From Monarcha castaneiventris obscurior (lineage: Eukaryota; Chordata; Aves; Passeriformes; Monarchidae), in assembly GCA_026261815.1 (NCBI GenBank), contig JAMPIT010000484.1, positions 16,838,501 to 16,902,500 of the forward strand: DNA of 64,000 bases, read 5' to 3'. Below are positions 10,801 to 64,000 of the stretch, one piece after another; within the stretch, counting starts at the first letter, position 1, and every line of letters begins with the position of its first letter. The notes under the pieces are model-generated. The model was not told where the DNA came from. It saw only the letters and a program-made list of their open reading frames with translations, and did not search any database. The position numbers and the translations under genes were made by a program.

Positions 10801-11440
10801 GCCAAAACAGAGAAAGGGTTAAAGGGTGAGTGGATGTTATCTGAACACCTGGGAATAAACAGCACAGTCGTGGCCTTGTCCAGGCAAGCAGAGAGCAGAG
10901 TCACCCACCTGCCAGCTCTGAGCACAGGCCCAAGCTGAGCAGCTGGGTGCTGCATTGTGAAGTCAAACACTCCACTGCCATTTCTTCCTCCTGTTCTGAG
11001 GGCAGGGCCTCTAGTCATGCCTCAACAGAAGCACCTGATTTGCCCTCTGCCCCGACAGCCACAGGGCAGCCTGGGCAATGCCAAACCACAGGAGGAAGCC
11101 AGTGCTGCTCCCAGCTCCTGGCACACCCCGGGACATGGGGAATTCCCTGCCTGAACTGCAGTGGACACTCAGAGCACCTCCCCACACAACCACAGCCCAG
11201 TGGCATCTTCCAGCTCCCACTCAGTGTGGTGAGGATGCCACTGAGAATTCCAGGCTGTCAAGCAACCCAAGGGATCAGACTGGAACCCACAAGCCTGCCA
11301 TGGCCAGGCTGCACTCCCACATCCCGTGTTTCCTTTGCCCTTCCTTACTGCAGCCAGGTTCCAGCTACACCAGGCTGCTCTCAGCCAAGCCCTGCAGGCA
11401 CATAGAGCACTGCTTTTGCATGGCTACAATTCACAGCCAT
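7811..11440. other. Tail-to-tail interval between RBM15B and DCAF1
   Basis: About 3.6 kb of moderate GC content. I recognise no protein family in either strand; the frames here are short and show no conserved motifs. It holds a T19 run (8120-8138) and an AATAAA at 10854-10859 on the plus strand that could serve a long RBM15B 3' UTR. I see no transposon. Confidence 0.5.
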
Positions 11441-11460
11441 ACACACAGACAGGACTTGTA

Positions 11461-11466
11461 TTTAAT
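11461..11466 (-). terminator. DCAF1: DCAF1 distal polyadenylation signal ATTAAA
   Basis: Reverse complement of TTTAAT. A strongly GU-rich stretch follows on the minus strand, which favours a functional cleavage site near 11445. Confidence 0.5.
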
Positions 11467-12198
11467 TTTTTAATAAATACACTTTACATTAAAGAAAAAG
11501 GCCTTCAATTTGCAGTTTCCACACAGAGGGCAAGAGGGAAAAGAAAAAAAAAAAAAAAAGAGAGAAAGAAAGATTAAAAAACTTGAACCACAAAGGGCAG
11601 AGGGGAGAAAAAGGGCTCAAACTTCAATCCCAGATTCCCATGTCTTCAGGAATACCAGGCTCTGACTAGGCCCACCCAGGATTTCAGCCTTCCACTATAG
11701 CTGGTATCACAGCGCAAATCTACATTAGCAAACACCCCAGGGGCTCTTCCCTGGAGGACAGAAGCATCTGGAACACACTGGTGCATTAGCAGGTATAACA
11801 CCTGTAGTTCTTCTTTTTTAAAAATAAAATCATATTTAAAATAAAAATATTCTCACTCCTCAACAATATTAGAAACCATGATCCTCTTATTTCACTTAGT
11901 AGTTGCATAAATTTTAATTTCTTTAATTTTAAACAATTTTTCTCCCCAAACCTACCCCATGGTAACAAGGTACTACAGGAATACAAAGGTTTCCCCTCTT
12001 TACTAGAACACTTGCCTTTTTTTTTTCTTTTTTTTTTTTTTATAAAACTATTTCTGTTCTTTAGGAAAGAACTTTATACAAAGAAAATATATTGTGAAAT
12101 ATCTTCAGAAGTTTCCTTGAAGAGTCATCTCAGCCTAAAATAAAAAATAAAAAAAAAAAAAAAAAGGCAGAGAGAAATGAGGCCTAACCCCAGGTCTC

Positions 12199-12204
12199 TT
12201 TATT
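12199..12204 (-). terminator. DCAF1: DCAF1 proximal polyadenylation signal AATAAA
   Basis: Reverse complement of TTTATT, 181 nt after the DCAF1 stop, with a U17 run 34-50 nt further downstream that could act as the downstream element. Confidence 0.6.
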
Positions 12205-12384
12205 GAGACTTAGCCCCAAGCCTCAAATTGACTCAAACCAACACAGCGGATCGGCAGGAGATCCTCAGGTCTTCCCAGGAAAAGCAGGGTTGGGGTGCTC
12301 AGAGTCGGTTTCCAATTTGGTCTCTGGTCTTCTGTTGGGAAGGGAGCGTTGTCTCCTGCCCACACCCCGCCCCGCAGCCGCTCC

Positions 12385-55989
<43,605 letters not shown>

Positions 55990-57623
55990 GGCTTAGCCTA
56001 AGGCAGAGGTAACAAACAGAAAAAAAAGGGCATAAAAATGAGCAAGAAATCCCACTCTTTCACTATATTCATTGAAATAATCTAAATCAAATATTACAAG
56101 TCATTTGAAAGAGGCAAATAATACTCAGCAACAAGGGGTGAGAAGATAAAGTGACAGAACAGTGCTTGCAAAGGTGAAAGTTTCTTCCTGGTCCTTTGCC
56201 TGCAGACTAAAGAACACGTGCACCTCTGAACACAAGTCCTGACTGGTGCTCTCCAGCCCTGACCAGGCTGGTTGGAATGCACAGCTCACCACTGCTGTGT
56301 TCACTGCTGAGCCTTTTAAAAGCTCTACCTCAACTCCATGAGCAGACCTGAGTTACCCTTTGTGGTGACTTACTCAAGAAACAAGCCAGCCAGGGCAGCA
56401 AGGCTGTGATCAGTGTCCTTATCCCAGGGTAATGCCCTGCAGCCAGGGGTGGCAGTGCCAACAAACTCCCCAGCGCTGCGGGCAGTGGGAGCAGCCCCAG
56501 GCCAGCCGTGGCTGGGAAAGAGCCGGGCACCACTTGGCTCAGGGTTTCCAAGAACAGCCAGAAGCTCCAGTAGGAAGGAAGAATGATCACAGGAGGGAGC
56601 ACTGGAGCAATTACTTCCGATCTATCAGCCTTTACTCACATGACAGCAGCTGACAGAAGATTTATCTTCCCATCCTCAAAAGTGAGAAACTCCTACAGTA
56701 CTGAGTGACTTGTTGAAGTACCATTTAATGAAGAGAACTATCACTGTAGGTTCTGTTTAAGCCTTTAAATTTCCAGGTGTCAGCTTTTGTCAATCTGATA
56801 AAAACCTATGAGAAATATTAACAGCCTAAACCAGAACAAAATCTATCTCAAAATACTGCTGTGCCCCTAGTTGCCAACCTGACAGACTATGATTGCTGTG
56901 AAGTGTTGTAACTTCTGGAGGAAGGAATACCCAAACCTAATTTATAAACTGACTTTGTATTGGAGGTGGGGGAGGTACACAAAGCAAAACTGATTTCTTC
57001 ACATCCAAAACCAAAGATTTTCAGCGTTTCATTAGCCATAACATAGCCAATATCCATCTGCCATGAGATTAAATACCCATTTGTTGTAACTGACCCAGAG
57101 AAAAAAGTTTTCAAGCCATTGTTAAATACAGAAGAGTTTAAGACAGTGACATACACATCAACTCCTGAAATACATGTTCAGGAGTCACTCAAATGACAGA
57201 CTCTAAAGGCAGCCATAGATTACATATGCATTTATAACCCAAGTGGTCTCTGAAAAACATCATCATAATTTAACTGCGTGGTGGACACCTCCAACTGGTT
57301 TAAAACTTTTCCTCACTCAGGGAATGGATGAACAATCCCACAGTTCTACCTCTTGTCTCATAGGTGCTTCTGAATTTAATGTACTGTGACTGGTTAGTTA
57401 AATGGGAAGCATGAAGTTAAGATCACTGGCTGAAGATTAAACTGGCAGAAACTGCACAAAAGTCATCACCCAAAGACTATGAAAAGATAAAAACCTGTGA
57501 CTCCAAGAACACCATTTTGGTAAGTACTATATGAAGTGGGCATATGTGAACAAGAAAACTACCTAAGCATGAAGAAAGATGATGTTTTCTAAATCACAAG
57601 TAATTATGATTTTTTCTAGGGCA

Positions 57624-57648
57624 TTCATTATTCATTCATTCATTTCAG
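57624..57648. repeat. (ATTC)n tetranucleotide repeat
   Basis: Imperfect ATTC units in DCAF1 intron 1. Confidence 0.7.
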
Positions 57649-60413
57649 AACTACATTAGGAAATTTGATGCAAATGCATAAATTGCTTAGGAAGAAACAC
57701 TACCTAGATGCAGGCAAAAACATAATGAGATTGTACACACACGCCCAAAATACCTTTGAAAAGAAAAACTACTCCAAGCTCATAAAGCTCCATTTCCTTT
57801 TTCATTAACTGAACACCACTTGCCAGCAGCACTTCAGAGCTTTTAAATATCACAGAAAAACATTCAGACAAATCCACTCTAGATCTCAGAACACAAGTGC
57901 TGTAACAGAATCCACATTCAACCATTTCAGACATCCCCACCTTCATTCTGTACTCAAGGGATACAGAAAAAAAAGGGCCCTGTGACCTCAGAGCTTGTAC
58001 AAGGCCTTTGCAGGCTCTCCTGCAATCTGGAGAACAATTTACTTCCTCTAACAACCCTTAACTGCTCCTGCTGGAAAATAGGAAAGGTCCAGCAATACTT
58101 GCAACAGGTCAATAAAGTTCCAGTCAGGAAGACCACAGGAACTGTTCACAATCCCTCTGGGACACCCTGCACTACACCGAAACCAAGCAAAAACAGAAAA
58201 ATCCCAGCTATCCCTAAAACCTGGAGTATTGCCTCAATAAAGTAAATGACTGGTCCAAGTGACTGGTGTTGACAGAGAGCTGATCCCCTGAAATGAAGTT
58301 ATAACACAGAAATGCCACCCTTTCTATCGGGACACTGCAACACCAGTGAAGGTCTCGCCAAGGCATCTTGTCTCTCCCACAGCCTTATCCCTCCCAGCCT
58401 ATTCAAATAAATACAACTATTTTAGATGGCACCACAGAAACTCCTACTGTACTCGTTTTTTTCAAGAATTCCATCTTAAACCAAAGTGAAGAGCTCTGCA
58501 GAGAAGACAAAGACATAAATTATACAAACTAACCTGTAACTGTCAGCAACACACCTGGCCTAATGGAGAGGAAGCCTGGGAGAACAGCTCTTTCCCTATT
58601 TCCCTTGGACAAGTTGCTGAACAAATTCCATCCTAAATTTCTCTCCAAGAACCAGCGGAACCAATCAGATTTAAATTCCCAGGGGGCCAGGGGGATATAA
58701 TTTTTTTCTGTTAATAAGCTTCAAAAAATCACAGCGTACTACAGCTTTCAGTGTGAATATCTAATGAGCTACAGAATGGGATTTTTTTTCCCCCAAACAG
58801 CACTATTGCCAAAATATATTTAGAATCAATAGAACTCATATCAACAAAACATAAAGCACTTTACTCAAAGGATTTGACTTTGAAAGACAAATATTTGCAG
58901 AGTTAACTACCATGGTGGCCACTGCCATTGAAAACCCACACGTGCCTGTTTCAGCACAATATTAAACACTACCTGAGTATTCCTTTAGCACAGCAAAGGT
59001 TTCATGGGCATTTTACTCTTCTGAGCTTAGATGTAAGAATTTAACAGAAAAGGGAAACCCAAAGAGTTCTGAGACACAGATTCCTCAAGGTACTCAGATG
59101 TTTTTGAAACCTCAGACACTTCAGTGCTTGAGTCACCTTAGTGAGACACCTCTGAACAGCGAGGAAATAAAATTCCAGTGACCTCTAACCACAAACCTTG
59201 ATTCAGTGCCTGGAACAGCTGGAGCAGTTCAGCTCCACCCTTCTGCCCATCGACACGCTGGAGCCTCACACTCACTGCAACACCACTACAGCTCATTCCC
59301 TTATTGATGCTGTGCTCAGGGAAAGGATTCGGAGGTTCTGGACACACTGACTTTCCACAGATAAACATTTTAAAGCATGAAACCTCTTAGTGAGTATAAA
59401 TATGCTTGTAAAATCTGAAAACCAACAGTTTGGTTATTTGGGAAACAAACGCAAAAGGCCTAACTTAGCAATTTAAATGGAAACTAAAGAGCCATAATAA
59501 ACCCAAAAATCATACCTCAAGCAAAAAAAAAAAACCCTCCCGAAAACCACAATTTTAATCAAGTTTGTAGGAAGATGGCACATTTAAAATAATGTGCACA
59601 TTAAATTAACAGACAAAAATGACAAGAGGATTTGTAATTCCATATTCACAGGGGCAACTCAAACTCTAATAAGTGCACTTTGGGCCAACTTAAATAGTCA
59701 AGTTTTACATTGCTCCCACACAGCAAGGCAAGTATGGCTGAGGACACAACGTAGAGAAGACAAATGTAATAATGTAACACCACTAACAAGTTGGAATCCA
59801 GTTAAATGCCCAGCAAAGCTCAGCAGTACATCTGAAGGTTCCTTCATAGTAATGTTTTAACACAAAGAATTCCTTACTTTAGGAAAAAATAAAATTCTCC
59901 CTCTCATCACAAATATCCTTTACAGAGATGAGACACCTGACAGCTATTTGTCTAAACCTGTTGAGCCTGAAATAACCACGTGGAAGTTAAAGTACCACAA
60001 ACTGTCAACACTGAAGTTCACTTGTGGAAATAATACACCACCAGGGAACAAAAGCCTCACAATCTCTGCACCACAAAAACGTGGTTTGGTGTCCTACACC
60101 GAGGCAAGCTCTGAGGAAAGTCTTCGTTTGTTCAATTTCCCTGTTTAACAGAGCTCCAAATTGGCTGTTATATTGAACATATCCTTAATGTTGCTTTTAG
60201 GTATTTTTTTAAAAACTCGGGGGTTTTTGGGGGGTGTTTTTTTTTGGTTTTTTTTTTTTTAATTAAGGCATTTTAAGGACAGGGAAAACCACAAGGTTAT
60301 TCAGTTTCCTGGAATTTCTCCTTTTACAAAACAAACTTGTAACTACGTTCTGATCTGGCAGGACAAGCCCAAAAAACAGGAACAAACTTCTGCTGCCTAC
60401 AAAACAAGGGGTG

Positions 60414-60452
<39 letters not shown>
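60414..60452. repeat. A39 homopolymer
   Basis: 39 consecutive A on the plus strand (U39 in the DCAF1 pre-mRNA), directly next to the CpG island. No recognisable retroelement body precedes it. Confidence 0.85.
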
Positions 60453-60454
<2 letters not shown>

Positions 60455-61012
60455 CCGCTCCCTTTCAACACCAATTCCCCTTCGCGCGGCTGGAAGGGGA
60501 AACACGCGGGCCGCACCTCCCGGGGGCGGGGGCGGCCGCTGACAGCTGCCCCGGGCTCCCGCACCGCCCGGCTCGGCGGGACGCACGGGCGGCCCCAACG
60601 TCTAAAGGTCGGCAGAGGCCACAGGAGGGGGGGCGAACAACCAGAGAGCGTCCGGCCCGAGCGGGCCGAGCGCAGGAGGAAGAGCCCGGCGGAGGGGGCG
60701 GGCCGGGCGCCGGGGCCCGGGGCGGGCGGGGCGGCGCAGGCCCGGTCCCGCCGGGGGGGACGGAACGGAACGGGACGGAACGGGGGGGACGGGACAGGCC
60801 AGGCCGGGCCCCCCGCCCCGAAGGCGCCCCCTAGCGCGGGGGCGGACCCGCAGCCGACCCCGCGCCCCTGAGGCGCCCCCCCCCCCCCAACCCCGCGCCG
60901 CTCCCCCTGCCCGGCGCGGAGGCCGCGGCCGCCAACCGGCCCGGCCCGGCGAGGCTCCGGGGAAGCGGCGGCGGCAGCGGCGGCGCGTCCCGCCCGGCCC
61001 GGCCCCCGTTAC

Positions 61013-61130
61013 CTGCGCGCTGCCCCGCGGTGCCGCCGCCGCCGCCGCCCCCGGCCCCTGCTGCCGGCCCCGCGCACCCCGCGGCGGCCGCGATCGCTCT
61101 GGAGGGCGCACACTTTTCGGCGTCACCGCG
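61013..61130 (-). other. DCAF1: DCAF1 5' non-coding exon 1 (5' end approximate)
   Basis: A strong donor (GCGCGCAG followed by GTAACGGG; GT at 61012-61011) lies in the CpG island, in the right place for a leader exon. The only matching acceptor needed is the one at 55998, which gives a 5.0-kb intron 1. The transcription start is not visible; the upper bound is placed below the cluster of TGACG half-sites. Confidence 0.65.
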
Positions 61131-61206
61131 CTGCGTCACGGCCGTGAGGGAGCGGGGCGGCGGCCGCGCGCTCGGCCGGCCTGCCGGGAAAGGGAGTTCG
61201 CGCGGG

Positions 61207-61216
61207 GCGCATGCGC
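61207..61216. promoter_or_regulatory. DCAF1: NRF1-like site GCGCATGCGC
   Basis: Perfect palindromic NRF1 core about 190 bp upstream of the DCAF1 leader-exon donor. NRF1 sites are common in housekeeping and bidirectional CpG-island promoters. Binding is inferred from the motif. Confidence 0.65.
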
Positions 61217-61243
61217 TGCCCCGGGCGCTGCCGGCGCGGGGGG

Positions 61244-61260
61244 TGCTGGGAAGTGTAGTT
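61244..61260 (-). promoter_or_regulatory. DCAF1: ZNF143/Staf-like site
   Basis: On the minus strand the sequence reads AACTACACTTCCCAGCA, close to the ZNF143 (Staf) consensus ACTACAATTCCCAGCATGC. It lies about 30 bp from the NRF1-like palindrome. The pair is typical of strong, often bidirectional, promoters. Confidence 0.6.
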
Positions 61261-61261
61261 C

Positions 61262-64000
61262 CCGGCCCGCACCGCCGTGGCCCGGCGCGGCGGGTCCGGT
61301 GCTGTGCAGGGCGTTCTCCAGGGAGAGAGGCGAGGCTCTTGGCTCCGCCGCACGGTGTGGCACGGAGGAGCCGCCGAGCAGCAGCTGCCCGCCCCGATAC
61401 CCGCGTGTCCGCCCCGATAGCAGCGTGTTTCTGGGCACGCCGCCATCCGCCCTGCAGCCCCGCGGCGGGGCTGTCGCCAGCTGCGGCTGCCCTTCCTTGC
61501 TCAAGGCTGAATGTTGTTCACTGTGTTGTTGTTCACCTGTTGGGTGACCTCCGGCTGCACGGCGAGGTGTTCCAGAGAGAGGGCAGCTTGCAGGAGAGCT
61601 CGGATGCCGAGCACGCCGGCTCCTACTCCAAAGTTATTCCTCCTCCTATCTCCAGCACAGGAATATTGTCCTGCTTCTTCACACTTAAACAAGGGCTGAT
61701 TTTGGCAGCTGTAGCTAAACCCCGCAGCAGAACTCAATACCCACCTCCACCTCTGCTCCGGGCCACGACAAAGAGGACTTAGGCTCTCCTGGCTGTCTTA
61801 GGAAAACTCCTCTTCCCACGTTCCCACCCTTCCTACAGCTGCTCATGATCAGCTCTGGAGAGCTCATCCACTCCCCAGCCCTTCCCTCTATCATAGCCTC
61901 CAGGAGAAGTTATGCACCTGCGTGCAATGAGAGTCTGTGAAAATAAACCCTTCAGCACTGCAGAGCCCCATCCCTGTGTGCCTTCCACATGCAAAGCCTT
62001 GTATTCCTCTGGGATTGTTTTTCTTTGTCTGTTGGTTCCACAGTGGGAATATTCCTACTCCTGTGTGCTTTTACAGTGATAATGAACTGTCATTCTGCAC
62101 GGTCCCCGGTGTATCAAGTTAGAGAAGATCCATGTGCTCTCTGCAAAGTTACCATTTCCGAGGAGAAGGAAGATCTGGAAAAGTACACTCCTCATCCAGG
62201 CCCTCATGGCTGGTTGGAGCATCAAAAGTATCAGACCTGCCTGCAGCATTATTACCCAGGGAAGATTATCACATCCAGTGCTGCACCTTCTTCTCCTCCT
62301 GCAAGGCATCTGGGAGCCTCCAGGCAGCTACAGGGCTGTTCAGGAGGAGTAGCAGAGGTGGGCATTCCCACCCCTCATCCCCATGTTCAAAGGGCTGAGA
62401 GAAAAATTAAGGTTTCCAGTTCCTGCCATATGCATGGTGCACTGGAGAGAGGGTCTCTTCTCAGAGAAAATGGTGTTCAGTTCCCAGTTCACCTGAACAG
62501 GTGAGGAGGCTTGGAGCTGCTGCTCATTGCCAGAGCCTGGCATGCTGCTGGCACAGGGCACAGCTACAGCCTCTCCTTGGCTCTGCCACAGCCTCCTCTA
62601 CAGGCTGCCCAAAATGCTCAGGCCTCCAGTTCCTGCATTTCCAGACCTTGGAGATATTTGGGAAGGATTCAACCTAACATTCTTGTTTCCCACAAGGCAG
62701 GTGAGAGTCCTACTGGCTCACCTGTCAGGAACAAGACAGCATGGAAGCAGTGAAATCCCAGTTTGTGCTGCTGTGCTCTAGTAATTGCCCAGGTACTGGC
62801 AGAAGCTTTTCTCGTAGAAGAATAAATATTAATAAAAAACGAGTAAATAAGGGGAAAGAGGGTCCTCCCTCTCAAGGAAAAGCTTCACAAGCATCATTCC
62901 TATCTAAGATGCCCCACAGTGTCCACATTAATCCACTTTCTTGTAGTGCAACTGTATAAATCCCTGCCCCAGGCAGTGTTTGCACAGGTAGAGATTCTGC
63001 TACCACACTTACAACATTTGACTGTCAGTCTTGATTAACTCCAGGATAATGAGTGCAACAGTGACAATCCTGCAGCACTGGATGTAGTGAGTAAGCCCCC
63101 ACCCTCACAACACCACTTCACCTTAATGATGCAATTGGAGAAAAAAAACCCACAAAACAAATGCAAAATATGGTCGTGGATTGCAGAGCAATAAAAACAA
63201 GAGGCCAGCAGTGGCCTGTGGGATCTTGTAGCTGAGAGAGAGGCCTGTAGTGTGCAAGGAAGGGAAGCTTATCTCTGCACGTTCACCTCCATGGGCTCCC
63301 CAGCCAGAAGAATAACATATTCAACAGAATGGTCAACTGATAGTAACAATGGCTTATGGCTGAACCACGGTTTGAGGTTCCTTGAGACAATTAACCACTT
63401 CTCCCTGTTGCTGTCACATCCCAGATCACCTTTCAATACTGTGGTTTACCAGGAGACGATAAACCCATTTCATGGGGCCCTAATAAACTTCTAGACTGAA
63501 GGACAGTTAGTTGTGGGGTCAGAGGAGGAACAGCACTGGTAGGAGAAGCCAGGAAGACATAAATTGTGTTTCCAAAGGATGCCTTGAGTACAGCTAGGGG
63601 TGGAAGCATGTGTCTGGGATGCTTCATCTCTCACAGCTGCTGACAAAGGAAGAGAGCCTCAAACCCGGGCTCCAGGCAGCAGCTTCACCTTCTGCCTGAA
63701 CAGACCTTTGCTCTGAGAATGAGAAGAAGGTCATTATCAGAAAGCTCACGACGTTGAGAGCCTCCTCACCGCAGCTGCCCTACGAGGGGAGGAAGGATTC
63801 TTTAGGCTTTTATAAGTGTTTATTGCTCAGCTTGACCTCCAACGCAGATCTACAGTGATAAAGTTTGTTGACTTCCTACACTCGACCTTTCATTAATTGC
63901 CCCATCCTCTTGTGGGACTCAGTTTGCTTGTCACCGTGTTCCCCCCTGCAGCTGAGCTCCTATGGAAAGGCAGCTGTGACAGAGGTTACTGACCGAGCAG
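61262..64000. other. Intergenic sequence upstream of DCAF1
   Basis: After the CpG island the sequence is ordinary. The longest plus-strand frame (61989-62504) shows no family motif and no splice or promoter context that I can support. In mammals RAD54L2 lies in this direction; no exon of it is recognisable before the window ends. Confidence 0.5.

Larger units (their letters stand above)
11445..12384 (-). other. DCAF1: DCAF1 3' UTR
   Basis: Minus-strand sequence after the DCAF1 stop codon. There are two plausible ends. A canonical AATAAA (12199-12204) is followed by a U-rich stretch. A distal ATTAAA (11461-11466) is followed by a GU-rich run (CTGTCTGTGTGTATGG), a classic downstream element. 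In sense orientation the UTR contains a U17 run (12149-12165), an A-rich tract (12017-12041) and a U16 run (11544-11559). The lower end is inferred from the distal signal. Confidence 0.6.
55998..61012 (-). other. DCAF1: DCAF1 intron 1 (5.0 kb) between leader exon and first coding exon
   Basis: The last part (56-60.2 kb) is ordinary AT-rich intron. The 5' part, from about 60.47 kb to the donor, lies in the CpG island. An A39 run (60414-60452) and a T/G-rich stretch (about 60220-60260) mark the island edge, and an ATTC repeat sits at 57624-57648. No other gene seen. Confidence 0.7.
60470..61480. promoter_or_regulatory. DCAF1: DCAF1 promoter CpG island
   Basis: Dense CpG sequence around the DCAF1 leader exon, with boundaries judged by eye. 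Two TGACG half-sites (minus-strand reading, 61121-61125 and 61134-61138) lie just upstream of the leader exon. A C13 run (60876-60888, G13 on the transcribed sense strand) lies inside the start of intron 1. Confidence 0.8.

Noticed and set aside
60414..60452. The A39 run as the tail of a processed pseudogene or retroelement
   Set aside because: No coding remnant, element body or target-site duplication could be recognised beside it.
61030..61782. 250-codon plus-strand frame across the DCAF1 promoter
   Set aside because: It starts with a proline run in CpG-island sequence and overlaps the leader exon and NRF1/ZNF143 sites; it looks like a composition effect.
61989..62504. 171-codon plus-strand frame in the right intergenic region
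   Set aside because: No recognisable domain, no start context or splice sites that support it, and its length is within chance for this base composition.

Overview
This window is vertebrate nuclear DNA, most likely from a bird. Three genes are read with confidence: MANF (+, exon 1 lies off the left edge), RBM15B (+, intronless) and DCAF1, also called VPRBP (-, 23 coding exons plus a 5' non-coding exon). As I recall it, mammals have the same order, with RAD54L2 next. The avian call rests on compact introns (DCAF1 spans about 49 kb), very GC-rich CpG-island exons, few recognisable transposons, and protein differences from the mammalian proteins. The species cannot be named from this sequence.

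Layout. Positions 1-3899 hold the 3' part of MANF: intron 1, then coding exons 2-4, with an ATTAAA signal at 4034. About 390 bp further on, after a CpG-rich promoter with a CRE palindrome and a YY1/TISU element, RBM15B runs as one uninterrupted 918-codon reading frame (4423-7179). A stretch of about 3.6 kb (7.8-11.4 kb) separates RBM15B from the tail-to-tail DCAF1, and I see no gene in it. DCAF1 occupies about 11.45-61.13 kb on the minus strand. Its 23 coding exons join with matching phase at every junction and give a 1505-residue protein, close to the 1507 residues of human DCAF1. Its CpG-island promoter (about 60.5-61.3 kb) carries NRF1-like and ZNF143-like sites. From about 61.3 kb to the end I see no supportable gene.

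How the genes relate. They are housekeeping neighbours rather than a pathway. MANF is an ER-resident and secreted stress-response neurotrophic factor. RBM15B is a nuclear RNA-binding adaptor of the m6A writer complex. DCAF1 is the substrate receptor of the CUL4-DDB1 ubiquitin ligase and is the host factor bound by primate lentiviral Vpr/Vpx.

The points most worth a second look are: a probable U12-type (minor spliceosome) intron between the two DWD-box exons of DCAF1; a perfect 452-bp tandem duplication in the 12.9-kb DCAF1 intron; an exact TISU element that would start a 9-codon upstream ORF ahead of RBM15B; and an altered C-terminal ER-retention tetrapeptide in MANF. I found no undescribed multi-gene system.
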